A DNA stretch of 64,000 nt from a gamma proteobacterium symbiont of Ctena orbiculata (GTDB lineage: Bacteria; Pseudomonadota; Gammaproteobacteria; Chromatiales; Chromatiaceae), in assembly GCA_003058525.1 (NCBI GenBank), contig QBVD01000065.1:1-64000 (forward strand), written 5' to 3'. The notes beneath the pieces are model-generated. The model was not told where the DNA came from. It saw only the letters and a program-made list of their open reading frames with translations, and did no database searches. Below, piece by piece: positions 8,835 through 17,325 of this stretch. The translations under genes and the position numbers were made by a program. Position 1 is the first letter of the stretch; every line of letters begins with the position of its first letter.

Positions 8835-8980
8835 AAAAATTGGCTTGCCCATGGGCAGAGCGCACTATCCTCAATATATATTGTCGATTGTGTCTAGGTG
8901 AACGCTAGTCAGTCTTGTGTAAAGTTCATCTTGAATGTGTTGGCGTTTGCTATTGATAATGGTCATCGTATAAATGGCTG
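8835..8980. other. Intergenic stretch after clpX
   Basis: No gene is supported. The palindrome TGCCCATGGGCA lies near 8846-8857 but has no T-tract after it, so it is not called a terminator. The rest up to the tRNA-like sequence is AT-rich with no recognisable motif. Confidence 0.5.
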
Positions 8981-9030
8981 GTATCTACAATACCCGAAGG
9001 TCGTTAGTTCAAATCCAGACCCCGCTACCA
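8981..9030 (+). pseudogene. tRNA-fMet-like 3' half (relic)
   Basis: The stretch ATACCCGAAGGTCGTTAGTT, then CAAATCCAGACCCCGCTACCA to 9030, closely follows the anticodon-stem to CCA part of bacterial initiator tRNA (ACCCGAAGGTCGTCGGTTCA, then AATCCGGCCCCCGCAACCA). The T-stem pairing is damaged (GTTAG against CCAGA). No matching 5' acceptor strand is found upstream, and the GGTA/TACC anticodon-like stem encloses a non-standard loop with C at position 33. A decayed tRNA or an attachment-site remnant fits better than a working tRNA. The terminator that follows is of the kind usually found after tRNA genes. Confidence 0.5.
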
Positions 9031-9041
9031 ATCAGAAAATG

Positions 9042-9076
9042 AAAAGCCAATCACATAACGGTGATCGGCTTTTTTG
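9042..9076 (+). terminator. Strong rho-independent terminator
   Basis: A 13-bp stem AAAAGCCAATCAC/GTGATCGGCTTTT with one mismatch and a 6-base loop (ATAACG) ends in a run of six T. It follows the tRNA-like relic by 11 bases and also separates the nif operon from the next transcription unit. Confidence 0.88.
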
Positions 9077-9236
9077 TTTCAAGATTACGACTATTTTCTG
9101 TTGAACTATCAGCGATTACAGGTCAGTCGTTACACCTCATCATCTTGTGGCGTGACTGCCATCATTTGCCACAATTTAGCCCCTTTTACGCCATTCGGAG
9201 TCTGTATGCTGACTTCTCACTGCAGAGGAGCCCGTA

Positions 9237-10649
9237 ATGAGAGCGAAGTTCATTCTACCGTCCTTGATCGAGGCGAAAGGCCCGTTCTGGCGACCGATCA
9301 AATATTCACTTTTCCCACCACTGGGTCTGGCGACGCTGGCTGGCCATATGAATTGCGACGATGAGGTGGAACTGGTCGACGAGCACGTGGAGGAGATCAG
9401 CCTCGATGATGTACCTGACCTGGTGGTGATCCAGGTCTATATCACCAATGCCTATCGCGCCTATGCCCTGGCCGATCACTACCGCGGCAAGGGGTGTCAT
9501 GTAATACTCGGCGGTCTTCATGTGACTGCCATGCCACACGAGGCCAGCGGACACGCCGATACCATCGTGATAGGACCTGGAGACGAGGTTTTCAGCCAGT
9601 TCCTGGAGGATTTTCGACGTGGCAGACCACGTCGTCTCTACTACACGCTTCGACGGTCGTTTGAGCGGATCCCTGATCTGCGTCGTGATCTGATCAAGCG
9701 GGAACTCTACCTGGTGCCCAACTCCCTGGTGGTGAGCCGGGGTTGTCCACACCATTGCGATTTCTGCTACAAGAACGCATTCTTTCTTGGCGGACGCTCG
9801 TTCTATACCCAGCGGGTCGACCGGGCATTGGCCGAGATCGAATCACTGCCCGGTCGCCATCTCTATTTCCTCGACGATCACCTGTTGGGACATCATTACT
9901 TCGCCAGCCAGCTGTTCGAAGGTATGCGTGGCATGGGGCGTCTGTTTCAGGGGGCCGCTACCGTCGATTCTGTTTTGCGCGGCGACCTGATCGAAAAAGC
10001 GGTGGAGGCGGGGTTACGCAGCCTGTTCGTCGGTTTTGAAACATTGAACAGTGCCAATCTAAAGGCTGCGAACAAACGTCAGTATTCGCTCCGGGACTAC
10101 AGGGCCGCGATCCGTCGACTCTCCGATCTTGGGGTCATGATCAACGGTAGCTTCGTGTTCGGTATGGACGAAGATGACGGGCAGGTTTTTCAGCGTACTG
10201 TGGACTGGGCGCTGGAGATGGGTTTGACCACCGCCACGTTTCATATCCAGACACCCTATCCGGGTACACGGCTTTTCGAGAAGCTGAAAAAGGAGGGGCG
10301 CCTGCTGACGGAAAACTGGGATCGATACAACACCCGTGAGGTGGTTTTCCAGCCGAATAATATGACCGCAGAGGCACTCAAGGCCGGTTATGACGAGGCC
10401 TACCGTTCATTCTACAAATGGAGTTCGATTCTGCGCTCCAGCCTGGCACACATCGATAGGCCGTCCCATGCGGTCAGGCAGTTTTGTTACAGTGCCGGTT
10501 GGAAGAAATTTGAGCCGTTCTGGAATGCGGCCATCAAGTTGAAACAACTGGGTGCGGCTCGCCCACTGCTGGAAACATTGCTCATGACGGAGCGGAGCGC
10601 CGCCACTCATCCGACGGGACCGGGACACTGCGCGCCGCTAAAGCGGTGA
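9237..10649 (+). CDS. B12-binding-domain radical SAM protein
   Basis: A 470-residue class B-type radical SAM enzyme. The N-terminal Rossmann-like cobalamin-binding domain (about 1-135) has GGLHVTAMPHEA and GPGD; the radical SAM core follows with the cluster cysteines C170, C174 and C177 in SRGCPHHCDFCY. The C-terminal region resembles the extension seen in hopanoid- and lipid-modifying members. Substrate unknown; the family does methylations or ring and lipid chemistry. GAGGAG precedes the ATG. It ends in a GTGA overlap with the sugar transferase gene, so the two products probably work on the same envelope or saccharide product. Confidence 0.85.
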   Translation: MRAKFILPSLIEAKGPFWRPIKYSLFPPLGLATLAGHMNCDDEVELVDEHVEEISLDDVPDLVVIQVYITNAYRAYALADHYRGKGCHVILGGLHVTAMPHEASGHADTIVIGPGDEVFSQFLEDFRRGRPRRLYYTLRRSFERIPDLRRDLIKRELYLVPNSLVVSRGCPHHCDFCYKNAFFLGGRSFYTQRVDRALAEIESLPGRHLYFLDDHLLGHHYFASQLFEGMRGMGRLFQGAATVDSVLRGDLIEKAVEAGLRSLFVGFETLNSANLKAANKRQYSLRDYRAAIRRLSDLGVMINGSFVFGMDEDDGQVFQRTVDWALEMGLTTATFHIQTPYPGTRLFEKLKKEGRLLTENWDRYNTREVVFQPNNMTAEALKAGYDEAYRSFYKWSSILRSSLAHIDRPSHAVRQFCYSAGWKKFEPFWNAAIKLKQLGAARPLLETLLMTERSAATHPTGPGHCAPLKR

Positions 10650-11251
10650 GTGGGAAGCGGGCCTTCGATTTGATTTTTGCGGCAATGGGACTGGTACTCT
10701 TTTCACTGTTGCTGCTGATTATCCTGGTGCTGATACTGCTCGAAGACGGCACACCGGTTGTTTTTGCCCAGGTGCGTATCGGCCGGCATTTTCGACCCTT
10801 CACCCTCTACAAACTGCGCAGCATGCGCAACGGCAAGGTTACCCGGGTGGGGGGTTGGCTACGCAAGACCGGGCTTGATGAAATCCTGCAATTCATCAAC
10901 GTACTGAACGGTTCCATGAGTCTGGTGGGTCCCCGGCCGCTGACCCGGGAGGATGCCCGTCGCCTGAATCTGTATGACGAAAATCTGCCCCGGTTCAGAT
11001 TGAAACCGGGTATCACCGGCATGGCCCAGCTGTATGCCGGACAGGGTTTTCGGATTACACAGTTTCTGGAGCGGAACTACCTTGAGCGTCAATCCTTGCG
11101 TCTGGATCTGATGCTGGTGCTGTTCTCATTACTGGTGAATCTTTTCGGCAAACGGCGGATGCTGGTTTGGCTGCGGAGAGCGCGTAACAGGAGAGTCAGA
11201 ATAAAGTGGCACAGGGACCTGCTGGCCTTTCTCAGGCTCCATCATCATTAG
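10646..11251 (+). CDS. Undecaprenyl-phosphate sugar-phosphate transferase (PF02397)
   Basis: A 201-residue bacterial sugar transferase of the small monotopic type. One N-terminal hydrophobic helix (about residues 10-33) precedes the catalytic domain with FTLYKLRSM and the signature LNGSMSLVGPRPL, then PGITGMAQ. Such enzymes move a sugar phosphate onto undecaprenyl phosphate to start exopolysaccharide or glycan synthesis. It starts with GTG inside the radical SAM stop codon, so the two are coupled. No other glycan genes are adjacent, so the final product is unknown. The C-terminus is unusually basic and ends in HHH. Confidence 0.87.
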   Translation: MSGKRAFDLIFAAMGLVLFSLLLLIILVLILLEDGTPVVFAQVRIGRHFRPFTLYKLRSMRNGKVTRVGGWLRKTGLDEILQFINVLNGSMSLVGPRPLTREDARRLNLYDENLPRFRLKPGITGMAQLYAGQGFRITQFLERNYLERQSLRLDLMLVLFSLLVNLFGKRRMLVWLRRARNRRVRIKWHRDLLAFLRLHHH

Positions 11252-11828
11252 GCATGGAAACCAGGGCCTACCCCGATATAGAAGTGGGCAGTCTGTAATC
11301 CAGATCCCTGATCTCTCACCACTTCCGGTTCTTCGAACTGACCGTCTCGTATGACCGGTCTGAATTGTTACCGAACGGGAAAGTGCTTGCCACGAGGGCG
11401 CAGGCCGCCTATATTTTCCGAACGGGAATTTTCAAGGTCGCCGCCAGTATAATGCGTCAATACATTACCGTGCGGGAATATTCCTTCCACCGGGAAGCTG
11501 GGGCGCAACGTATGTGCCCGACACAGGGCGCAAAGTGCCGCCCAGGCTGAATTCGCCGCCCTCTGCGGGATCGGCGCCCGCTTCTTCTCGGCGCTGGAAA
11601 ACGGTAACCCACCATGGAGTCGGCAAGGTTCTGCAAGTGCTTAAATGCCTGGGGCTGTTTTTCCGCCCAGCGGCATTATCAATCACTCATGTAGAACAAC
11701 GCCCCGCACGTGCTGTCTTGCTGGACGAAAAATAGTCCCGGCAGAGCCGATTGGATGAGTGTAAACAGGCCCTATCGTCGCGGTTATTGCATAGCAGGAT
11801 TTTTTGCGACAACGAAACATGCAGTCAA
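11252..11828. other. Gene-free region with decayed repeats
   Basis: About 577 bp with no supportable gene. Short related segments recur (TTACCGAACGGGAAAG near 11368 and TTTCCGAACGGGAATT near 11416), as in degenerate repeats. The right part (11647-11774) is a diverged half of the MITE listed separately. Confidence 0.5.
11647..11774 (+). repeat. Diverged right half of MITE-like element
   Basis: From CCTGGGGCTGTTTTTCCGCC to ATGAGTGTAAACAGGCCCTA this follows the right half of the complete copies at 31761-32083 and 62271-62501, including CACTCATGTAGAA, TCTTGCTGG and the terminal repeat. I estimate about three quarters identity by eye. No left terminal repeat is found upstream, so this is a truncated old insertion. 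Confidence 0.7.
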
Positions 11829-12818
11829 ATGATCAAGAATAATTCCTCTACTAGCATTAATAGAAGATGGGTGACAGAGGTTAGCGGCTGGCTTTGGCTG
11901 ATTGTTTTCATCCCCTTGCTCGGTTGTGAAGCGCCGCTGTTTCTTGAGGGGGTTGCGGCGCAACAAAAAGAGGCCACCCATCGTTCCGACATGTTTCAGG
12001 CGGCCGCGGCCAGTGACGAAGTCATCGTGGTGGTGGGTACCATGGGTGCGGTGCTGACCTCACGGGATGGGGGTGAGACCTGGCTGCGCGAAGTCCTGAC
12101 AGATAAACCATTTCTCATCGATGTAGCGCGCTGTCCGGATGGGACCTTCGCAATCCTGGATGTCTCGCGCAAGCTTTGGCTGGGGGACGGTCTGCCGGGG
12201 CAGTGGCAAGCTGTCGATATCGATACCCAGGAAGCGTTACAGGCCATGACCTGTGATGCCGAGGGCACTTTCTGGGTGGTAGGCGGTTTCAGCACCATTC
12301 TCAGCAGCAAGGACCAGGGTGTCTCATGGCGCTCCACCTCACTGGGCGAGGATCTGCATTTTACCGGTATCCAGACCCTGGATGGGCAGCATGCTTTTGT
12401 TTCCGGTGAATTCGGCGCCCTGGCGCACAGTCAGGATGGCGGGGAGAGCTGGCAGCCCCTAACACCACTGGCGGATGATTTTTACCCCCAGGATGCGCTA
12501 TTCATTTCACCGCAAGAGGGGTGGGTGGTCGGACTTTCCGGTACGATTCTGCATACCCGTGATGGCGGTGGGAGTTGGCAGCGGCAGGAGACCGGCACGG
12601 AGGTGCCGCTGTATGGCATCGCCTTGAACGACGGCGTCTTACATGTCGTCGGCGGCAACGGCACGCTGTTGAGAAATCAGCTCGAACCCGGGAGTGGTTG
12701 GCAGCCGATCGATCATGGCAAACCGATACGATTCTACCTCCGCGCGGTGACGCCGTTGGCAGGGGATAAGTTGCTGATTGGGGGAGGCTATGGTGCCTTG
12801 CATATTGTTTCAGCATAG
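11829..12818 (+). CDS. YCF48/BNR-repeat lipoprotein
   Basis: A 329-residue exported beta-propeller protein. The N-terminal hydrophobic segment ends in a lipobox (LLGC), so it is probably a lipoprotein. The mature part has repeated SxDGGxSW units (SRDGGETWLRE, SKDQGVSWRS, SQDGGESWQP, TRDGGGSWQR), the YCF48-like photosystem II assembly/BNR pattern. I start it at the ATG 11829, which leaves a plausible signal sequence; no good ribosome site is visible. It heads an operon with RND, DUF1302 and DUF1329 genes, a set often co-located in proteobacteria and thought to act in envelope lipid or hydrophobic-compound transport. Confidence 0.85.
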   Translation: MIKNNSSTSINRRWVTEVSGWLWLIVFIPLLGCEAPLFLEGVAAQQKEATHRSDMFQAAAASDEVIVVVGTMGAVLTSRDGGETWLREVLTDKPFLIDVARCPDGTFAILDVSRKLWLGDGLPGQWQAVDIDTQEALQAMTCDAEGTFWVVGGFSTILSSKDQGVSWRSTSLGEDLHFTGIQTLDGQHAFVSGEFGALAHSQDGGESWQPLTPLADDFYPQDALFISPQEGWVVGLSGTILHTRDGGGSWQRQETGTEVPLYGIALNDGVLHVVGGNGTLLRNQLEPGSGWQPIDHGKPIRFYLRAVTPLAGDKLLIGGGYGALHIVSA

Positions 12819-12851
12819 TCCGGCTCAGACGGGCGGCCGGGATTCTGAAAC

Positions 12852-15299
12852 ATGAACAGGTTCATTGCAAACCTACACCGGATCGACGGGGTTATCTTTT
12901 CATCACCGAGGGTGACGCTGGCATTGATCCTGGCGGTGACCCTGTTTTTCGCCTTTCAGATCCCCGCTGTGCGCATGGCCTCCGATTTTGCCGACCTGCT
13001 GCCTCAGCAGCATCCCTATATCCAACTGCATAACGAGATCCGCGATACCTTCGGTGGCGCCAACAATGTCATCGTGGCGCTGGAGGTGACCGAAGGGACG
13101 ATCTTCAGCAACGAGACGTTACAACGCATTCACCGCATCACCCAGGCGGTGGATTCACTGTATGGCATCAATCACAATCTGGTGACCAGCCTGACCCATC
13201 GCAATACCCGCAAAGTCTGGCTGAACGAGGAGGGCACGGTTAAATCTGCCCCCCATTTTGATCCTTCCGTGGCTGAGTACACGGATGATGAATTGCATAA
13301 GATGCGCAGCGACGTCATCGCCAATCGTGCGGTGTTTGGTCTTTTGGTCTCCCCCGATCTGAAGTCGGCGTTGATCCGGGGTACCCTCAACGAGGGGGAA
13401 CTCAATTACGAAAAGGTCTTCGAGCAACTTCAGGAGATGCGCGACAAAGAATCAGCGCCCGGTGTGATGATCTATGCCACAGGCAATCCGGTGCTGGTCG
13501 GCTGGGTATCCAGCTACACCGATCAGGTGGTGCAGATTTTTCTATATACCGTTCTGATCATGCTGTTGCTGCTGATTCTCTATTTCCGCAAGTTGTACGG
13601 TATCCTGCTGCCGGCTCTGGGTATTGTGTTGACCACTATCTGGGGGCTGGGCACCCTCTCGTTACTCGGTTACAACCTGGATCCGTTAATGCTGGTCGTG
13701 CCGTTCCTGATCTCCGCCCGGGCGATGTCGCACGGTATCCAACTGGTGGAACGCTACTACCATGACCTGCAGACATATCGTGACAGCAAGGCCGCGGCCC
13801 GCAGCGCCTTTGAAAACCTGTTTCGCCCCGGCGCTCTTGGTGTGATATCGGATGCCATCGGCCTGCTGTTGATCTCCCTGGGCTCTGTGCCGATAAATGA
13901 CAAGCTGGCGGTTTATGCGTCGCTATGGGCGTTGTCGGTGCTTGTGACGGTGCTCATCATGGTGCCGGTACTGTTGGAGATATTGCCGGCACCCCGCAAA
14001 ACGGAGATCTCGCATAATCTGATGCGGCGCATGTTGCCGATGGCTGCGGGTAGGGTCACCAGCCCTAAGGGCGTTTCGGCCATCCTTATCGGCGCACTGC
14101 TGCTGTATGGCATCGGTGGCTATTTTGCCTCATGGGTGCAGATCGGCGAGGCTGAACCCGGATCGCCGCTGCTCTATCCGGAGCATGATTACAATCTGTC
14201 CTCTAAAGCGGTCAATCAGGCCTTTCCCGGTTCGGAAGAGCTCTACATCATTGCCCATACCGAAGACAAAGGGGGCATCAAGCGACCTGAAGTGGTCAAG
14301 GCCCTGGCCGATTTCGAGGCCTATATGCTGACCGACCCGGAGCTTGGGGCGGCCAAGGGACTGCCCGACCTGATCATGGCAGTCAATCGAATCACCCACT
14401 ATGACGATCCCCGCTGGCTGATCGTGCCGGAAGACAGTCGGGTGACGGGTGGCCTGATGTTCATGTATATGATGTCTAGCCCCATTCCCGGAGCCCTGCT
14501 GGAGTTTGCCGATACCGATGAGCAGCGCGCCAATCTGGTTTTCTATTACAAGGATCACCAGGGGACGACGATCCGACGGGCCATTCACATGGTCAAGCAG
14601 TGGATGAACTCGGCGGCGGCCCAGGTCGAGGGATTGACGATCAAGCTGGCCGGTGGCCTGATCGGGGTGACGGCGGCGATAAACGAGGCGGCCTACGAAA
14701 CCAACCTGGTGGTGATTCCTCTGGTGTTGGTCTTGATCTTCGGCTCGGTGACCTTCTTCTACTGGTCATTTCATGCCGGATGGTTGATGATGCTGGCGAT
14801 GTCGTTCGCCACCACCCTGACCTATGCCTACATGGGATTGAGCGGCATCGGCATCAATGTCAACACGGTGCCGATCATCGCGGTGGGGATTGGCGTGGGG
14901 ATCGACTATTCCATCTACATCATGGACAGGATCCGTGGAGAGTATGAGCGGCTCGGGGATCTCAGGGCGGCGGTGAAGCATGCCATCAGCACCACCGGCG
15001 TGGCGATCGGATTCACGGCGGCGACCTTGATCGGCGGTGTGGTGATGTGGGTGTTTATCTCGGATCTGCGTTTTCAGGCGGACGCCGCACTGTTATTGAT
15101 TGTGATGCTGATCCTGAATGCGGTGGCGGCGATGAACCTGGTGCCGGCGTGGATTCTGAAATTCAAGCCGAAGTTCATCATGCAGGCGGCTGAAGATGCG
15201 AGCGGTGGAAACGAAAATAAACGGGAAGTCGAAAGTCCGGGGGAGACTGAGGCGAGCCTGATCGATAATCCAAGAAAGATCGTAGGGGAGACAAGATGA
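12852..15299 (+). CDS. RND-superfamily (MMPL-type) transporter
   Basis: An 815-residue inner-membrane protein with two similar halves. Each has one TM helix, a periplasmic domain, and a block of five TM helices, giving about 12 (first helix about residues 20-45; later blocks near 225-370 and 610-770). The VGIGVGIDYSIYIMDRIRGEYER stretch near residue 680 is the MMPL/sterol-sensing-type signature. It is much shorter than AcrB-type pumps. Its neighbours (YCF48 lipoprotein, DUF1302, DUF1329) suggest export or trans-envelope movement of a lipid-like substrate. It overlaps the next gene by ATGA. Confidence 0.88.
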   Translation: MNRFIANLHRIDGVIFSSPRVTLALILAVTLFFAFQIPAVRMASDFADLLPQQHPYIQLHNEIRDTFGGANNVIVALEVTEGTIFSNETLQRIHRITQAVDSLYGINHNLVTSLTHRNTRKVWLNEEGTVKSAPHFDPSVAEYTDDELHKMRSDVIANRAVFGLLVSPDLKSALIRGTLNEGELNYEKVFEQLQEMRDKESAPGVMIYATGNPVLVGWVSSYTDQVVQIFLYTVLIMLLLLILYFRKLYGILLPALGIVLTTIWGLGTLSLLGYNLDPLMLVVPFLISARAMSHGIQLVERYYHDLQTYRDSKAAARSAFENLFRPGALGVISDAIGLLLISLGSVPINDKLAVYASLWALSVLVTVLIMVPVLLEILPAPRKTEISHNLMRRMLPMAAGRVTSPKGVSAILIGALLLYGIGGYFASWVQIGEAEPGSPLLYPEHDYNLSSKAVNQAFPGSEELYIIAHTEDKGGIKRPEVVKALADFEAYMLTDPELGAAKGLPDLIMAVNRITHYDDPRWLIVPEDSRVTGGLMFMYMMSSPIPGALLEFADTDEQRANLVFYYKDHQGTTIRRAIHMVKQWMNSAAAQVEGLTIKLAGGLIGVTAAINEAAYETNLVVIPLVLVLIFGSVTFFYWSFHAGWLMMLAMSFATTLTYAYMGLSGIGINVNTVPIIAVGIGVGIDYSIYIMDRIRGEYERLGDLRAAVKHAISTTGVAIGFTAATLIGGVVMWVFISDLRFQADAALLLIVMLILNAVAAMNLVPAWILKFKPKFIMQAAEDASGGNENKREVESPGETEASLIDNPRKIVGETR

Positions 15300-17299
15300 A
15301 TAAGCAAACAGTCCGAGGCGGTGTCAGCACTGTCATACCATGGGTCGCTTTTTGTGTGGCGACGGTGCTGCCGCTACAGGCATTGGCCTGGCAATCCAAA
15401 GACGGCACTATGGTGGTGCGGGGCTTTGTCGAAGACGCCACCTACGTTCGGGACGATGTGGGTCTGACCAAGCAGCGATTGACCGGTCAGGTGGAGTTTG
15501 CCAAGGACATGGGTGCAAGGGGCATTTTTTCCGAGTTTAGCGTCAACGGCACCTTCCGCGGCAGTTACGATGCGGTGTACGACCTGAAAGAGAAGGATTT
15601 CGGCGATGAAGCGGGGGGCGCGGTCTCCTTTCCCGCGCCGGCCAACACCCCCTTCTTCGCCTCGCTGCCCGGTTCCCCGGGGTTTCCGGTGACCGACTCG
15701 CCGGTGTATGCCGGGACCTTCGGCCCCCTGGGCCTCGGTGATGGCGCCATTCCGCTGCCCGGCGCCAATCCCCTGGCCGGCGGGACAGCGATCGCCGGGC
15801 CGGACAATCCCAACGACGGCTTGGTGCTGGCCGCTGAGGATGTCTATGACTATGAGGACAACGGTGTCATGCTGGCGACCCCGGTGCGCCCCTGCGATAC
15901 GGATGATCGGGGCTGTGAAGAGGGCATCGGGGACAAGGATCTGGATGAGTTGCGGTTTGCCGAATTCAACGACCGTGCGGATTTTCTGCGCGAACTCTAT
16001 GTGGCCGGGACCGTGCCCATGGAGAACAATGAGGAACTGACATTCACCTTCGGACGCCAACAGGTGGTGTGGGGACGTACTGATCTGTTCCGTGTTTTGG
16101 ATGTCATCAACCCGGTCGATTATTCGCGCAACAATATCTACGACGAGTTGGAAGACAGTCGGATTCCGATGGGCATCCTGACCGTGGAACATCGCAAAGG
16201 AGCGACGGAGCAATTCGAGGATCTGAACTTCCAGGTGGTATGGAAGTGGGAGAAATTCCGGCCACACAGCCTGGGTCAAGGCGGTCAGCCCTATCGCATC
16301 CTCGGCATCGGCAACGCCCTGCGCGCCCTGAAAAACTGCTGGGATAACGGCTGTACCGTCGGTAACTTCCCGGCCCCCGGGGTGACGGTGGATTTTCCCA
16401 GACAGACCATCGGCATACGGGACGTCAATCTGCCGGACTGGGATGCGGGCGAGCTGGGACTGCGCATGGAAGGTGTTTACAAGGGGGTTGGCTTTTCCGT
16501 CAATGCCCTGCGTTACCGTTCTCAGCTGCCCTCATTGCGGGGCGGTATCGCATCGGATAATCCCTTCACGCCACCGGTTGAAAACCAGGTCTGGCCCTAT
16601 AGCCTGGCCTTCGATGTGGAATACCCCTGGATCACCCTGCTGGGCGGTTCATTGGATATCTATTCCGAACCGATGAAATCGGCAATCCGGATCGAGGCGG
16701 CCTATACCCGGGGCGAGGAGTTTCCGGATACCCTGAGTTCAAGGCTGTTCTCGGAATCGGACGTGGTGCGATGGGTGGTCGGTATCGACCGGCCGACCTT
16801 CATTCCGTTCCTCAACGAAAGGCGGGCTTTTCTCATCTCGGCACAGCTGTTCGGACAGCATCTGTTGGATCATCGTACTTCGATGTCGAACAATATTGGT
16901 CTGCCCACGACCAACGAGGTCGGCTTTGTAGACTGGGAAAACAACTACATCGCCACCCTACTGATTCAGGGCAACTACATGAACGATCGCCTGACCCCCC
17001 AGCTGCTGACCGCCTGGGACTTCAAGGCGGGCAGCGGTGTCGCCGGGCCGTCGCTGACCTATAAGCCCAGCAACAACTGGGTGATTACCGCCGGCTTCAA
17101 TTTCAAGTTCGGCGACGGTGCGATCGAGGCGGATGACAACCGTTCGGCGGTACCCTATTCGCCCTTCCCGTTTCCCGCGCCGCAGATGAGCAGTACCGGT
17201 CTCAGCGGCTTCGAACCGCTGGGTCGCTTTCGCTCGGGTCCCATCGGCAGTGCGATAAACGAGGATGAGTTCCAATTGACCGTCCGTTACCAGTTCTAA
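15296..17299 (+). CDS. DUF1302 outer-membrane protein
   Basis: A 667-residue protein with a signal peptide (hydrophobic stretch 14-30, likely cleavage after QALA) and alternating beta-strand pattern ending in an aromatic residue (LTVRYQF), as in outer-membrane barrels. The GRQQVVWGRTDLFRVLDVINPVDYS block near residue 250 is the DUF1302 hallmark. A Gly/Pro/Ala-rich insertion (about residues 105-175) separates the first strands from the body and may be a long surface loop. It is coupled to the RND gene and followed 26 bp later by DUF1329, its usual partner. Likely a hydrophobic-substrate channel; the substrate is unknown. Confidence 0.88.
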   Translation: MNKQTVRGGVSTVIPWVAFCVATVLPLQALAWQSKDGTMVVRGFVEDATYVRDDVGLTKQRLTGQVEFAKDMGARGIFSEFSVNGTFRGSYDAVYDLKEKDFGDEAGGAVSFPAPANTPFFASLPGSPGFPVTDSPVYAGTFGPLGLGDGAIPLPGANPLAGGTAIAGPDNPNDGLVLAAEDVYDYEDNGVMLATPVRPCDTDDRGCEEGIGDKDLDELRFAEFNDRADFLRELYVAGTVPMENNEELTFTFGRQQVVWGRTDLFRVLDVINPVDYSRNNIYDELEDSRIPMGILTVEHRKGATEQFEDLNFQVVWKWEKFRPHSLGQGGQPYRILGIGNALRALKNCWDNGCTVGNFPAPGVTVDFPRQTIGIRDVNLPDWDAGELGLRMEGVYKGVGFSVNALRYRSQLPSLRGGIASDNPFTPPVENQVWPYSLAFDVEYPWITLLGGSLDIYSEPMKSAIRIEAAYTRGEEFPDTLSSRLFSESDVVRWVVGIDRPTFIPFLNERRAFLISAQLFGQHLLDHRTSMSNNIGLPTTNEVGFVDWENNYIATLLIQGNYMNDRLTPQLLTAWDFKAGSGVAGPSLTYKPSNNWVITAGFNFKFGDGAIEADDNRSAVPYSPFPFPAPQMSSTGLSGFEPLGRFRSGPIGSAINEDEFQLTVRYQF

Positions 17300-17325
17300 C
17301 TTTTGTCCGCAGGAGGAGCGCGCAG

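Noticed and set aside
8846-8857. Palindrome TGCCCATGGGCA as a clpX terminator
   Set aside because: No T-tract follows; the real strong terminator lies at 9042-9076.
9077-9236. Cobalamin riboswitch upstream of the B12-radical SAM gene
   Set aside because: No B12-box-like element seen in the 160 bp leader.
15374-16279. Antisense 301-codon frame inside the DUF1302 gene
   Set aside because: The plus-strand DUF1302 product is recognisable throughout; the antisense frame has no domain or ribosome site.
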